64,000 bases of DNA from DASRAJ01 sp035638255 (GCA_035638255.1 DASRAJ010000057.1:1-64000); one strand, 5' to 3'. Shown: positions 15,851-24,887, counted from the first letter of the stretch. Made by a program: numbers and translations. Notes: a model not told the origin generated them from the letters alone.

Positions 15851-16669
15851 TTACCAGTCTTTCTTAATCTTAACTCTCACCGCCTTCATTTTTTTCTGTT
15901 GCACCTTCTGAGTAGTTTTCTGTTCCTCATTTTCTAACGCTGCAAGCAATTTATCTGATTCCTCCTTTGACAACTTCGACTTCTGACCTTGTTGCTGTTT
16001 ATCTTTCTGCTCCTGGTTATTAGCCTGTTGCTGCTGGTCCTGTTTCTGATCCTGCTTCTGATCCTTATTCTGATCTTTCTGATCTTTCTGATCTTTCTGA
16101 TCCTGCTTATCCTGGTTTTGTTGTTGTTTATCCTTTTGGTCTTTTTGCTTTTGATCTTTTTGATCCTGATTTTTATTGTCTTGCCCCCCTCCTCCTTTGT
16201 TTTTCTGCAACATTGCATTGGCATAAGCGAGATTATATTTAGTGTCTGCATCATTAGGGTTAATCTTCAACGCGCTTTTATATGCTTTCACCGCTTCCTC
16301 CCATTTCTTCTGTTCTAAATACGTATTGCCAAGATTGTGATATGCTTTGGCTTTTACCGCAGGATCAGGATTGGTTTGTGCTGAAAGCTGGAATTGCTTC
16401 ACAGCATCATCATACCGCTTTTGCTGATATACAGCATCTCCTAAATTGAAAGTTGCTTCAGGCATGTTGTTCTTAATATCGAGTGCCTTTTTATAATTTG
16501 CTTCAGCCTCTGAAAAATTCTCGGTCTTGTATTCTTTATTTCCACTGCGGGTTTCTGTTTTTTCCGGTTGAGTGGAAAAAGGAATTTGTGCGTGGGAAAA
16601 TTGAATACCGGTGAATAGAATTACAAATACTGCCAGTAAGAATACAACAGAAGTGTTGGCTTTCTTCAT
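15851..16669 (-). CDS. batC: BatC-like TPR protein with Q/K/D-rich tail
   Basis: Starting at ATG 16669 gives 272 residues: a signal peptide (MKKANTSVVFLLAVFVILFTGIQFSHAQ), three TPRs at about 45-140 (PEATFNLGDAVYQQKRYDDAVKQFQLSAQTNP and following), then about 80 residues made almost only of Q, K, D and N (QDQKDQKQKDQKDK...), ending in a basic segment. The tail would be an extended, highly charged linker. An upstream frame adds 68 residues, but these come from a repeat element and are not expected to be translated. BatC is the TPR partner of the BatA/BatB VWA proteins. Confidence 0.87.
   Translation of the reverse strand: MKKANTSVVFLLAVFVILFTGIQFSHAQIPFSTQPEKTETRSGNKEYKTENFSEAEANYKKALDIKNNMPEATFNLGDAVYQQKRYDDAVKQFQLSAQTNPDPAVKAKAYHNLGNTYLEQKKWEEAVKAYKSALKINPNDADTKYNLAYANAMLQKNKGGGGQDNKNQDQKDQKQKDQKDKQQQNQDKQDQKDQKDQKDQNKDQKQDQKQDQQQQANNQEQKDKQQQGQKSKLSKEESDKLLAALENEEQKTTQKVQQKKMKAVRVKIKKDW
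16006..16185. repeat. Low-complexity tandem DNA inside batC (TGATCTTTC units)
   Basis: This stretch encodes the charged tail of BatC. At 16071-16103 it contains near-perfect 9-bp units TGATCTTTC, flanked by degenerate 6-12-bp relatives. It should be prone to length change by slippage in steps that keep the frame. Confidence 0.75.
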
Positions 16670-16728
16670 CAAATTAAAACTCCTAAGTGGATGTTGTTGG
16701 TATTTTATTGGAAGCATCTCCGGGGCGG

Positions 16729-16791
16729 TCATTCCAACGAAGGAGGAATCTGTGTGATTAATTACCGCGACAGATTCCTGCGTCGGAATGA
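16729..16791. repeat. 63-bp imperfect inverted repeat between batB and batC
   Basis: The left arm TCATTCCAACGAAGG... (16729-16753) pairs with ACAGATTCCTGCGTCGGAATGA (16770-16791), with a 3-base bulge and a 16-base loop. It sits in a 207-base gap that splits an otherwise tightly overlapping operon. The flanking GTGTGAGTGACACAAAAGG-type DNA is also repetitive. It looks like a MITE or REP-like insertion. Confidence 0.75.
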
Positions 16792-16876
16792 TACCAAGTG
16801 TGTGAGTGACACAAAAGGTGTGAGTGATACAAAGTGTATTAGGGAAACAACGTGTGCTTAGGAATGTTTTCATTTT

Positions 16877-17878
16877 CTAAAATTTTAATGACAGTTTACT
16901 TTTTCTTTCGCTTAACCACCATTCTATCAATAGCAGCAATGCAGCGATCGTCAGGCACCATTGAAAATGGTCGTCGAAATCAGTGAATACCATTTCCTCA
17001 AACTGCTTTGTACTGATCCCTTTCAGGTCTTTTAGCAACGCATCCACTTCTTCATTACCGCTTCCCAAAAGAAAGAATTTTCCGTTGCCTTTTGTTGCAA
17101 TGTCTCTCAACATTTGCTCATCCAGTTTCGAAAGAACAATATTTCCGCTTTCGTCTCTCTTGAAATCGTTACCCATTGGTATGGGTGAACCATTCGGTGA
17201 ACCAATTCCGATGGTGAAAATTTTTATCCCCTGCTTCACCGCTTCCTGAATTTTTTCTTCAACGCCGCCTTCATTATCTTCTCCGTCGGTGATAATGATC
17301 AGCGCCTTATGAGTGGTCTCTCCTTTTACAAACCCCTGCATTGCAAGATCTATAGCTGCGCCAATATTGGTTCCCTGTGTCGGAATCATGGAAGGATTTA
17401 TGGTTCTCAAATACATTCTCGCGGCACTGTAATCTACTGTTAAGGGCATTTGCATATAAGCATTGCCTGCAAACACCACCATTCCAAGGCGATCATTATT
17501 AAGCTTGTCAATAAAGTTAGAAATAAAATTCTTTGCACGATCAAGGCGACTGGGCTTTACATCTTCGGTCATCATCGAGTTTGAAATATCCAGTGCAATC
17601 ATCACATCAATTCCCTGGCGTTTTATCTTCTCCTGTTTCGTCCCTATCTGTGGATTTGCAAAGCCGAGGATCACAAAAACATACGCGAATAAGAGTAAAA
17701 TAAATTTTATAAAAGGCCTGCGATTGGAAAAGTCAGGTATCAACTGTAGCACCAACGTTCTGTTTCCAAACCTGCCAATGGCCCTCCTGCGCCAGATAAA
17801 AAAGAAAATAAACAATGCTGCTGCCGGGATTGCCCCCAGCAAAAGCCATAAATATTCTATGTGTTCAAATCGAAACAT
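16877..17878 (-). CDS. batB: BatB, von Willebrand factor A membrane protein
   Basis: The 333-residue BatB has two N-terminal transmembrane helices (YLWLLLGAIPAAALFIFFF and FIKFILLLFAYVFVILGF), a VWA domain at about 85-290 with MIDAS motif DISNS and the downstream conserved TDGED, and a C-terminal membrane helix (WCLTIAALLLLIEWWL). It forms the metal-binding partner of BatA in an inner-membrane complex with the TPR protein BatC. Its start codon shares one base with the stop codon of batA (TGATG), showing translational coupling. Confidence 0.92.
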   Translation of the reverse strand: MFRFEHIEYLWLLLGAIPAAALFIFFFIWRRRAIGRFGNRTLVLQLIPDFSNRRPFIKFILLLFAYVFVILGFANPQIGTKQEKIKRQGIDVMIALDISNSMMTEDVKPSRLDRAKNFISNFIDKLNNDRLGMVVFAGNAYMQMPLTVDYSAARMYLRTINPSMIPTQGTNIGAAIDLAMQGFVKGETTHKALIIITDGEDNEGGVEEKIQEAVKQGIKIFTIGIGSPNGSPIPMGNDFKRDESGNIVLSKLDEQMLRDIATKGNGKFFLLGSGNEEVDALLKDLKGISTKQFEEMVFTDFDDHFQWCLTIAALLLLIEWWLSERKSKLSLKF

Positions 17879-18891
17879 CAGGGAACACTTTTTAGAAAGA
17901 GATACCGAAATAAAATTTCAACAAGTAAAAGCAATGCCGCTAAGAAAGCAAAGACATAAAACTTTTCAGTCTTCCTTTCAAAGGCGCTCATTTCTATTTT
18001 TGTTTTTTCCAGCTTGTCAATTTGTGCATATATTTCGCTCAGCCGCTTGTTATCTGTTGCACGGAAATACTGCCCTCCTGTTTTCTTCGCAATGTCTTTA
18101 AGAAGCCCTTCGTCTATTTGCACCTCCACATAATCATATACCCAGTCACCATTAGGCGCTATTCCGACAGGTGTCATAGCGCTTCCATTAGTGCCAATAC
18201 CAATAGTATAAACACGAACATTATATTGCATCGCTATATCACAAGCGGTCAAAGGGTCAATCAACCCCTGGTTATTTACTCCGTCAGTCATCAAAATTAC
18301 CACCTTGCTTTTTGCCTGGCTTTCCTTTAAGCGTTGAACTGCCGTTGCCAGGCCCATCCCGATAGCAGTTCCGCCCTCAAGCAACCCATATTTAATTTGT
18401 GCTAATTGATTCTTAACAATTGCATGGTCAATAGTCACGGGGCATTGCGTGAAGCTTTCACCGGAAAAAATAACAAGGCCAATTCTATCATTTGGCCGGG
18501 CGTCCACAAAATTTATCGCTTCTTTCTTAGCTGCTTCTATACGGTTCGGTGAAAAATCTTTTGCAAGCATGGATTCAGAAACGTCAACAGCGAGTACAAT
18601 ATCTATACCTTCAGTAGTCATCTTGGTTTCATCGAAAGAAGTTTGCGGGCGCGCAATGGCAACCAGCAGTGAAACAATTGCCAGAACACGAAAAACGGGC
18701 AGTATTTTCTTTAAAGTTGCTCTAAATGGATTTCTAAAGCCTGCAAAAGAATTAGTGGAAGAAAGTTTAAGTTCAGCGTAATTCCTTTTAGCAAGAAAAT
18801 ACCACCACAATCCTGCAATCACAACAACTGCGGGTATGAGCCAAAGCACCCATTTATCAGCGAAGGCAATATGTGAAAGATTACTAAACAT
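17878..18891 (-). CDS. batA: BatA, von Willebrand factor A membrane protein
   Basis: The 337-residue BatA has transmembrane helices at about 13-32 (WVLWLIPAVVVIAGLWWYF) and 60-75, then a VWA domain at about 88-300 with MIDAS motif DVSES and the conserved TDGVN, and a C-terminal helix (FYVFAFLAALLLLVEILF). It overlaps the upstream gene by 8 bases and batB by one base. It is a paralog of BatB; the two presumably form a heterodimer that depends on the MoxR ATPase at the head of the operon. Confidence 0.92.
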   Translation of the reverse strand: MFSNLSHIAFADKWVLWLIPAVVVIAGLWWYFLAKRNYAELKLSSTNSFAGFRNPFRATLKKILPVFRVLAIVSLLVAIARPQTSFDETKMTTEGIDIVLAVDVSESMLAKDFSPNRIEAAKKEAINFVDARPNDRIGLVIFSGESFTQCPVTIDHAIVKNQLAQIKYGLLEGGTAIGMGLATAVQRLKESQAKSKVVILMTDGVNNQGLIDPLTACDIAMQYNVRVYTIGIGTNGSAMTPVGIAPNGDWVYDYVEVQIDEGLLKDIAKKTGGQYFRATDNKRLSEIYAQIDKLEKTKIEMSAFERKTEKFYVFAFLAALLLLVEILFRYLFLKSVP

Positions 18892-19945
18892 ACGTTTTCG
18901 CCCCTATTACTACTTCCTTTTGTTCTGTCAAGTCAATAAATTTATAGGCGCTCTCCATTACTTTAACATTGACATCCGGCGCAGGCACCATCTTCGCAAA
19001 CTTCACGAGGTCGGCATTTTTTAGTATCGTCAGCAAAAGGTTCTTTGCCTCATCCGAAACAACATGCGAGTCAATATTCTCCTCTATTTCTTCAGTGGTT
19101 GATTCCAGTGCAAACCAGTTGTAACGGTATTCCAGATACAAACGAAGAATGGTAGTAAGGCGGCTGTAGTATAATTTTATTTCGTCCTTTTGCCATACCT
19201 TATCTTCTTCCAGCTTTCTCAATTCCTTTCTTGCCCATATATGAGGAGGGTCTTTTGGCTTTGGCCTTTCTACCACTACTGCTTTCCTTCGGGCTCGCCT
19301 GCGCCAAATGAAATAAACTCCTGCACTAATTATTGCGAGAACAATCACTCCTCCTGCAATGTATGCGAGAAACTCTTTTAACGTATAAGGCACATCAACC
19401 GGTGCTTTAATTATTTTAATAGGCTTGGAAGTATCAACAGCAACAGTAGCAACAGTAACCAAAACAGAATCTGAGATAATGCTATCAATCAAACCGCTTT
19501 TATCTTTGTAAAATATTTTTTGCGGACCCGCATGATATTTACCTGAATCATAGGCGGAAACTGTATACGTCTGTGAGAGGGTCTTGAAGTTGCCACTAAC
19601 TGCTGTGTCAATCTTTGAAGCTTTCACTAATTCCAGGTTGCCAACTGTATCAAGTACTAATGGCATCTTTACAGAGAACTCATTAGGACATTTTACAGTA
19701 AGCTTTAGATTCAGGAAGTCTCCTATAAGAATATGATTTGAATCTGCTTTCAGAGTGGCGGTGATCCCTTGAGCAGCAACTTTAGCTGAAAGACAAAAGA
19801 CGTAAGATATAAGACAAAAAAAGATGACAAATGAGGACTTGAATTTTCTATCCCAACAAAAATTCCTCCGGGTTCTTAGAGGACAGGTGGAATTCGACTT
19901 CATCCCAATTTCAATTTTCAATTTTCTATTTTCCATTCTCTTCAT
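18884..19945 (-). CDS. BatD-like single-membrane-span protein of the bat operon (DUF4381-type)
   Basis: The product has up to 353 residues. A hydrophobic leader (SSFVIFFCLISYVFCLSAKVAAQG) is followed by a beta-sandwich domain at about 58-185 (ATLKADSNHILIGDFLNLKLTVKC), a transmembrane helix at about 195-215 (FLAYIAGGVIVLAIISAGVYFIW) and a basic helical tail of about 140 residues (DPPHIWARKELRKLEEDKVWQ). The layout is that of a short BatD, and such a gene is common between DUF58 and batA in Bacteroidota. The start at 19945 overlaps the DUF58 stop as ATGA; ATG 19903 would give a more usual signal peptide. Confidence 0.8.
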   Translation of the reverse strand: MKRMENRKLKIEIGMKSNSTCPLRTRRNFCWDRKFKSSFVIFFCLISYVFCLSAKVAAQGITATLKADSNHILIGDFLNLKLTVKCPNEFSVKMPLVLDTVGNLELVKASKIDTAVSGNFKTLSQTYTVSAYDSGKYHAGPQKIFYKDKSGLIDSIISDSVLVTVATVAVDTSKPIKIIKAPVDVPYTLKEFLAYIAGGVIVLAIISAGVYFIWRRRARRKAVVVERPKPKDPPHIWARKELRKLEEDKVWQKDEIKLYYSRLTTILRLYLEYRYNWFALESTTEEIEENIDSHVVSDEAKNLLLTILKNADLVKFAKMVPAPDVNVKVMESAYKFIDLTEQKEVVIGAKTYV

Positions 19946-20859
19946 CTTCTCATCTCCCGTTGCTTAAACATATTCATCAATGCCACTACATAGCTATCTT
20001 CTGTCTTAATGGATTCTAATTGTGCCCCGCTTTTGCCAAATAAATTTTTTATTGCGCGAAGGTTCTCACTAAAATCCTTTGCATATTTTTCCCTTAGCGC
20101 TTTTTTTGAAGAATCAATCCAGAGTTCTTTTTGGGTTTCTGAGTCAATGACTCTCATTAATCCAATATTCGGCAAATTTGCTTCGCGTTCATCATAGATG
20201 TGCAATCCAATCAAGTCATGCTTTTTGCCAACAATACTCAATGAACTTTTCAAATCCTTCAACCTATTAACTGAAGGATCCGGATTTATAAAATCAGAAA
20301 TCAAAAAAGCGATACACTTTTTTTTCACTACATTATTCATGTATTTGAGGGCTTCGGCAATGTTGGTACCCGGCTTCTTCGGGTGGAAATCATATATCTC
20401 TGAAATAATCCTAAGGATGTGTGTTTTTCCTTTTTTAGGCGGAATAAATTTCTCCACCTCACTGCTGAAAAAAATAACTCCCACCTTATCATTGTTGGTG
20501 ATAGCAGAGAAGGCAAGCAGGCCGCTTATCTCGGCAATGATATGATTCTTAAATTCAGTTTGTGTACCGAAGAAAGAAGATTGGCTCACATCTATCAGCA
20601 ACATCATGGTGAGTTCACGCTCTTCTTCAAAAACCTTGACAAAGGGTTTGTTGCTCCGGGCGGTTACATTCCAGTCAATACTCCTCAGGTCATCGCCGAA
20701 CTGATACTCCCGAACTTCACTAAAAGAAATACCTCTTCCTTTAAATGCAGAATGATAACTACCCGAAAAAATCTGGTTCGATAGTTTCCGGGTTTTGATT
20801 TCTATACGTCGCAGCTTTTTGCGCTTCTCTTCTTTAGTATTTGAAATATTTTTTTTCAC
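19942..20859 (-). CDS. DUF58 protein (VWA-like partner of MoxR)
   Basis: The 305-residue cytoplasmic protein carries the DUF58 signature GDDLRSIDWNVTARSNKPFVK (about residues 50-70) followed by a VWA-like fold with a MIDAS-type DVSQSS. DUF58 proteins sit next to moxR genes and probably act as adaptor for the AAA+ ATPase. The start codon is GTG at 20859, read as MKKNISNTKEEKRKKL; no ATG gives a better start. It ends overlapping the next gene by 4 bases. Confidence 0.9.
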   Translation of the reverse strand: MKKNISNTKEEKRKKLRRIEIKTRKLSNQIFSGSYHSAFKGRGISFSEVREYQFGDDLRSIDWNVTARSNKPFVKVFEEERELTMMLLIDVSQSSFFGTQTEFKNHIIAEISGLLAFSAITNNDKVGVIFFSSEVEKFIPPKKGKTHILRIISEIYDFHPKKPGTNIAEALKYMNNVVKKKCIAFLISDFINPDPSVNRLKDLKSSLSIVGKKHDLIGLHIYDEREANLPNIGLMRVIDSETQKELWIDSSKKALREKYAKDFSENLRAIKNLFGKSGAQLESIKTEDSYVVALMNMFKQREMRR

Positions 20860-20895
20860 ACCGTTGGCAAATGATCAGTTAAAATTCAGGTTGCT

Positions 20896-21252
20896 TTACT
20901 TTTCCCATTCGTCAATTCTAAAATCACTTACAGTTGAATCTCTACCGAGTTGAATCGAAAGAATAATTGTGTGAACAGGATCAATATCGCGTCCGTAATC
21001 TGTCAGTACCGGATAGCAAACTTTGTCACTGTCAGCACTCAGGTTTTTTTGTGGTTCTCCAATCAAATCAATCATCTGTTTGTATGAAAGTCCTTTGAGT
21101 TTATAATTTGTTACCAGGTCCTTGAGCATTGCTTTTCTATAAGGAAATTCTTGGAGGTCTCCTTCGTTCATCCATTTCGTTTTGTCAAACTTGATATCAT
21201 TACTGCAAGCAACAAGTAAAATCAGAAGAAGGTATGTGAATGTTTTTTTCAC
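20896..21252 (-). CDS. Small lipoprotein, BamE/SmpA-like
   Basis: The 118-residue product begins MKKTFTYLLLILLVACSND, a lipoprotein signal with lipobox LVAC. The segment LKGLSYKQMIDLIGEPQKN matches the helix-turn of SmpA/BamE-like domains, where G-x-S-x(3)-V/M-x(3)-x-G-x-P is typical. It lies in the moxR-bat operon between moxR (30 bases) and DUF58 (36 bases) on the same strand. Its role there is unknown; it may be an accessory envelope component. Confidence 0.75.
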   Translation of the reverse strand: MKKTFTYLLLILLVACSNDIKFDKTKWMNEGDLQEFPYRKAMLKDLVTNYKLKGLSYKQMIDLIGEPQKNLSADSDKVCYPVLTDYGRDIDPVHTIILSIQLGRDSTVSDFRIDEWEK

Positions 21253-21282
21253 ATGAATATTTGAAAATTATAGCAAGAGCGA

Positions 21283-22302
21283 TTACGGGACTTCTACTGC
21301 ATTCAAAATCTCACTAATCACTTCTTCCGGTGTAACGTTCTCTGCCTCCGCCTCATAAGTCAATCCGATTCTGTGTCGCATTACATCATAACATATAGCC
21401 CGCACATCTTCAGGAATCACATACCCCCGGCGCTTAATAAAAGCATACGCTTTAGCTGCAACGGCAAGGTTAATGCTCGCCCTCGGGGAACCTCCATAAC
21501 TTATAAGTGGCTTAAGTTTATCAAGCTTGTATTCCTCGGGTTTACGAGTTGCAAAAACGATATGAAGGATATAGCGCTCAATTTTCTCATCCATATAAAT
21601 CTGTCTCACTGTTTTTCTCGCATTCAGAATGTCTTCTTTGTTCACCACCGGGTTGATGATCTTATCTTCCATCTGCATATTCTGGCGAATGATCAGTTGT
21701 TCCTCATCTATTTTCGGATAGTTAATCACTGCCTTGAGCATAAAACGATCTACCTGCGCTTCAGGAAGAGGGTATGTTCCCTCTTGCTCAATGGGATTTT
21801 GAGTGGCTAACACTACAAAAGGCTCATCGAGTAAAAAAGTTTTGTCACCGATGGTCACCTGCCTTTCCTGCATGGCCTCCAGCAACGCCGATTGAACTTT
21901 GGCAGGAGCGCGGTTGATTTCATCCGCTAACACGAAGTTGGCAAACACAGGTCCTTTCTTAACAGCAAATTCGCTCTCCTTCTGACTGTAGATCATCGTT
22001 CCGATCAGATCGGCCGGAAGCAGATCAGGAGTGAATTGTATCCTTGCAAACTTCGCATGAATAGCGGCTGCAAGGGACTTGATGGCTAGGGTCTTTGCCA
22101 GTCCGGGAACACCTTCCAAGAGAATGTGTCCGTTAGAAAGCATGGCAAGCATCAATCGCTCAAGCATGTATTTCTGTCCGACGATAGTTTTGCCAAGTTC
22201 AATATTTAATAATTCAACAAAGGCGCTTTCCCGGTTAATTCGCTCATTAAGTGAGGCGATGTCAGCGGTGGTATTGGTGGTAGTTTGTGCTATTACGTCC
22301 AT
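21283..22302 (-). CDS. moxR: MoxR-family AAA+ ATPase
   Basis: The 339-residue protein is a typical MoxR ATPase: Walker A GVPGLAKT at about 64-71, Walker B VLADEINRAPAKVQSALLEAM, sensor 1 ATQNP (VVLATQNPIEQEG), and the C-terminal lid domain. MoxR proteins act as chaperone-like remodelers of metal-dependent VWA proteins, here presumably DUF58, BatA and BatB encoded downstream. It is the first gene of a nine-gene minus-strand operon. Confidence 0.95.
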   Translation of the reverse strand: MDVIAQTTTNTTADIASLNERINRESAFVELLNIELGKTIVGQKYMLERLMLAMLSNGHILLEGVPGLAKTLAIKSLAAAIHAKFARIQFTPDLLPADLIGTMIYSQKESEFAVKKGPVFANFVLADEINRAPAKVQSALLEAMQERQVTIGDKTFLLDEPFVVLATQNPIEQEGTYPLPEAQVDRFMLKAVINYPKIDEEQLIIRQNMQMEDKIINPVVNKEDILNARKTVRQIYMDEKIERYILHIVFATRKPEEYKLDKLKPLISYGGSPRASINLAVAAKAYAFIKRRGYVIPEDVRAICYDVMRHRIGLTYEAEAENVTPEEVISEILNAVEVP

Positions 22303-22321
22303 AGGTTTTTTGTAAGAGGCA

Positions 22322-22352
22322 CAAAATTAATCGCCCGGGTTCTCTTTTAAAA
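22322..22352 (-). promoter_or_regulatory. Candidate promoter of the moxR-bat operon
   Basis: On the minus strand TAATTTTG (22329-22322) matches the Bacteroidota -7 consensus TAnnTTTG. Exactly 19 bases upstream TTTT (22352-22349) is one base off the -33 TTTG. The box lies 20 bases before the moxR start codon. Confidence 0.45.
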
Positions 22353-22740
22353 ACTTTAGGATTTTTTTAAGAGTTACGGTTGCGATTGGGCTTTAGATAG
22401 TTCCAATTTTTGAAATTCGCATGGGGAATTCGGGAAGTGTCCTCCGATTTTTCTTGTTTGTTGATTTCTTTTCTCTCTGTTGATTTATCCGAGGGCTTTT
22501 GCCTGGCAGACCAATGTATGATATTAAGGTGCGGTCCCCGTTGATGTTGGTCTGTTTCAACTTGAGTTATATAAATACCTACAATTCCGACAAAATAAAA
22601 GAAGCCCCCGTGCGTCTCTCCTTGCACCAGCACCATCAAATAAAATTTGAGGTGACATCTGCAGCAAGCATAAGAAGGGCAAACCCGCGAAGTTGGATTT
22701 GATAAAATGGAAACATTCTTAACAACTAAAAATAAATTTT
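22353..22740. other. Intergenic region, no gene seen
   Basis: This gap separates the divergent moxR and SnoaL-like genes. Short frames on both strands have no protein-like character and no start signals. The region is expected to hold the promoters of both genes. Confidence 0.5.
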
Positions 22741-23175
22741 ATGCAAAAACAGGAACGCAACAAACGAACCATGGAAGCTTTGTTTAACGAGGCATTGAAT
22801 GGTGGTGACTTATCGGCTGCCGACAAATACTTAACTCCAGAACGGCCCGATCATGACCCGGCGTTTCCACCGGAAATGCTGCAGGGAAGGGAGGGATTTA
22901 AGCTTGCCATTGGCTGGATACGCTCTATGTTTCCGGACATAAAATTCACACCGGAGTTTATGGTAGCCGAAGGTGACTATGTGGTCACCTATGGACAGAT
23001 GGAAGGCACCAATCATGGCGAAATCATGGGCACACCGGCCACAGGCAAAAAAATCAAACTGGCTAACATTGACATCTGCCGTTTTACTGAAGACGGCCTG
23101 ATCGCCGAACACTGGGGCACCTTTAACATGATGGAGATGATGAAACAATTGGGAATGATGTCGCAACATGGATAG
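22741..23175 (+). CDS. SnoaL-like ester cyclase/NTF2-fold protein
   Basis: The 144-residue protein has the pattern of SnoaL-like polyketide-cyclase family members: an N-terminal helix with FNEALNGGDLSAADKYL, then DHDPAFPPEMLQGREGFK, PDIKFTPEFMVAEGDYVVTYGQMEGTNHGE and a terminal EHWGTFN. Such stand-alone proteins occur widely in Bacteroidota and are not tied to polyketide clusters; the substrate is unknown. It is a monocistronic gene diverging from moxR. Confidence 0.87.
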   Translation: MQKQERNKRTMEALFNEALNGGDLSAADKYLTPERPDHDPAFPPEMLQGREGFKLAIGWIRSMFPDIKFTPEFMVAEGDYVVTYGQMEGTNHGEIMGTPATGKKIKLANIDICRFTEDGLIAEHWGTFNMMEMMKQLGMMSQHG

Positions 23176-23432
23176 CCTTTTCAGGAATACCAGGCAAAAC
23201 TATATTGACAATGGCTTAAACCCTTCAGGCTTCTTCATTGATATAATTTAACAATCGTGTTGAGTAAGCCATGAATACAACTGCATTAAGGATACCTTTC
23301 TTCTCTTTCATTTGCTTATTCTACGGGGGAGCAATTTAAGGTTTATCCTCCATTCACTAATGGCACATCTCAAAGGTGGGATCAAAGAAGTGGCTTTTTA
23401 TATTCTTCATGTTAAAGCAGGTCCTTTTTTGG

Positions 23433-23891
23433 TCAGGTTGTTTTGTCGTTTAGCAGATAGTCGAAATGGATAACTTTTTCTGCTGTTGCTCCTGTTGAAT
23501 GATAAAATTTAATAGCGTAGTCATCAACTTCGTCCGCCTCAACCATCACTGCTTCCACGCCAATATCCTTGCAGTAATTGTTATTGCCTGTGATTAGCAT
23601 TTTACCAATACCTTTTCGCTGAAACTCAGTTTTCACGGCAAGGTCGTAAATATAAACCAAGGGCGATTTGGAGTAATATTGTTGCATTATGTATGAAGTT
23701 AATCCGCCTATAACTTTGTTATTCAGCAATGCCACAAATACAAAAAAACTATCCTTTGCTAATAATTGCAGCAGATAAGTTTCGTCAGGTATTTTGAAAT
23801 TTTTCATTTTAAAAACATCTTCAAAAACGCGGATAAGTTCAATGAACTTTTCAATGTCGTTCCGGTTTAATTTTTCAATTTTAATGTCCAT
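23433..23891 (-). CDS. GNAT acetyltransferase, AAC(3)-I-like
   Basis: The 152-residue protein has the GNAT acetyl-CoA-binding motif at about 90-105 (VKTEFQRKGIGKMLI) and the flanking pattern IYDLAVKTEFQRKGIG ... VMVEADEVDDYAIKFYHSTGA typical of the aminoglycoside 3-N-acetyltransferase I-like branch. Real resistance enzymes form only a part of that branch, so drug modification should not be assumed. No mobile element or resistance gene is adjacent. Confidence 0.83.
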   Translation of the reverse strand: MDIKIEKLNRNDIEKFIELIRVFEDVFKMKNFKIPDETYLLQLLAKDSFFVFVALLNNKVIGGLTSYIMQQYYSKSPLVYIYDLAVKTEFQRKGIGKMLITGNNNYCKDIGVEAVMVEADEVDDYAIKFYHSTGATAEKVIHFDYLLNDKTT

Positions 23892-23978
23892 ATTGTTCTA
23901 AGTTTAGGTCCAGCACTATGCATAACAAAGAAGGGATTAAACAAAAAAAAGGCAGATGCAACAGTTAACTTCCGTTTT

Positions 23979-24887
23979 TCATTTCCAGAAACTGTAACTA
24001 TATTCTGTTTCCGAAACCACTTTGTCACCAGCTTTGAGAGTTTCTTTAATTCTGTTTCCATATTTATCGTTCGCATATTCTATCAGTGAATAACCATCGT
24101 CTTTTTTTATCAGGAAGCCATTCCTATCATACATATAAGTTACGGTTGGTGCTCCTCCGTAGCCGCCGATATTTTCCTCTTGAATTAAATTTCCATTTTT
24201 ATCATAATGATATTTCTCCCATAGAAAAATTCTCCCGGAGGTGTCTGTTTCTGATTCCACATAAATCCACTTGTGTTCTACTTTCCGGTTTCGTTCATCA
24301 TACTTAAAAAACTCACGAATTTTAAAATCACCATCTAACCGAAATAATTCTGTCATATTTCCCCTGTCGTCATATAAATATGTTGTAGGAATTTCCTGGG
24401 GTGAGGTATTGTATTTCGCTGCTCTTATTTTGTTCTGCTGATTCTTTCTGATTAATTGCCCCTTGCTATTATAAAAATATTCAGTTGTGAAAAGGGTATC
24501 ACTTCTTTCTTCAGTAAGTAATTTTCCGTCTTTGTAAGTCAGTAAATATTTTAAGCTGTCTGAACTCCCATCCGGGTGGTTAATTCCTTTTTCTTCAATT
24601 TTATTTCCATAGGTGTCGTATTGATACCACAGTTCAAGTCCTGGTTTTTCAAGAGTGTCAAAAATTAAAAGGTAAATCAAGTTTCCATTTGAATCATACT
24701 TTTCAAGTTGGACTTTCCCCTCCCATTCTTTCATTCCCGGAAGCAAGTTGGTTTTGTAAATGTGTATTGTGCTGACAACTTCTTTCACTTTGTTTTGCTT
24801 GATTAGTTTTTCATCAAGATTGCTTTGCTGCCCCAAAAGGGAGTTTGTTAGAAAAAGTAAGAGGGTAATTATTTGCAAACGGTTCAT
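23979..24887 (-). CDS. Secreted YD/RHS-like repeat protein
   Basis: From ATG 24887 the product has 302 residues with signal peptide MNRLQIITLLLFLTNSLLGQ. The body is a series of about 12 short beta units of the form YDsnGNlI.....D, with YDTYGNKIEEKG, YNSKGQLIRK, YDDRGNMTEL, YDERNRKVEHK, YDKNGNLIQEE, YDRNGFLIKK and NDKYGNRIKE. These are YD/RHS-like repeats, but the protein is far too short for an RHS toxin and has no toxin domain. The longer frame from 24938 would put extra residues before the signal peptide. It is likely a periplasmic or secreted protein of unknown role. Confidence 0.8.
   Translation of the reverse strand: MNRLQIITLLLFLTNSLLGQQSNLDEKLIKQNKVKEVVSTIHIYKTNLLPGMKEWEGKVQLEKYDSNGNLIYLLIFDTLEKPGLELWYQYDTYGNKIEEKGINHPDGSSDSLKYLLTYKDGKLLTEERSDTLFTTEYFYNSKGQLIRKNQQNKIRAAKYNTSPQEIPTTYLYDDRGNMTELFRLDGDFKIREFFKYDERNRKVEHKWIYVESETDTSGRIFLWEKYHYDKNGNLIQEENIGGYGGAPTVTYMYDRNGFLIKKDDGYSLIEYANDKYGNRIKETLKAGDKVVSETEYSYSFWK

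Noticed and set aside
22367..22639. 90-residue minus-strand frame
   Set aside because: The residue mix is not protein-like, there is no ribosome-binding site, and it would block the divergent promoter region.
23433..23891. Aminoglycoside resistance gene
   Set aside because: It only belongs to the wider AAC(3)-I-like GNAT branch, and no resistance context exists.
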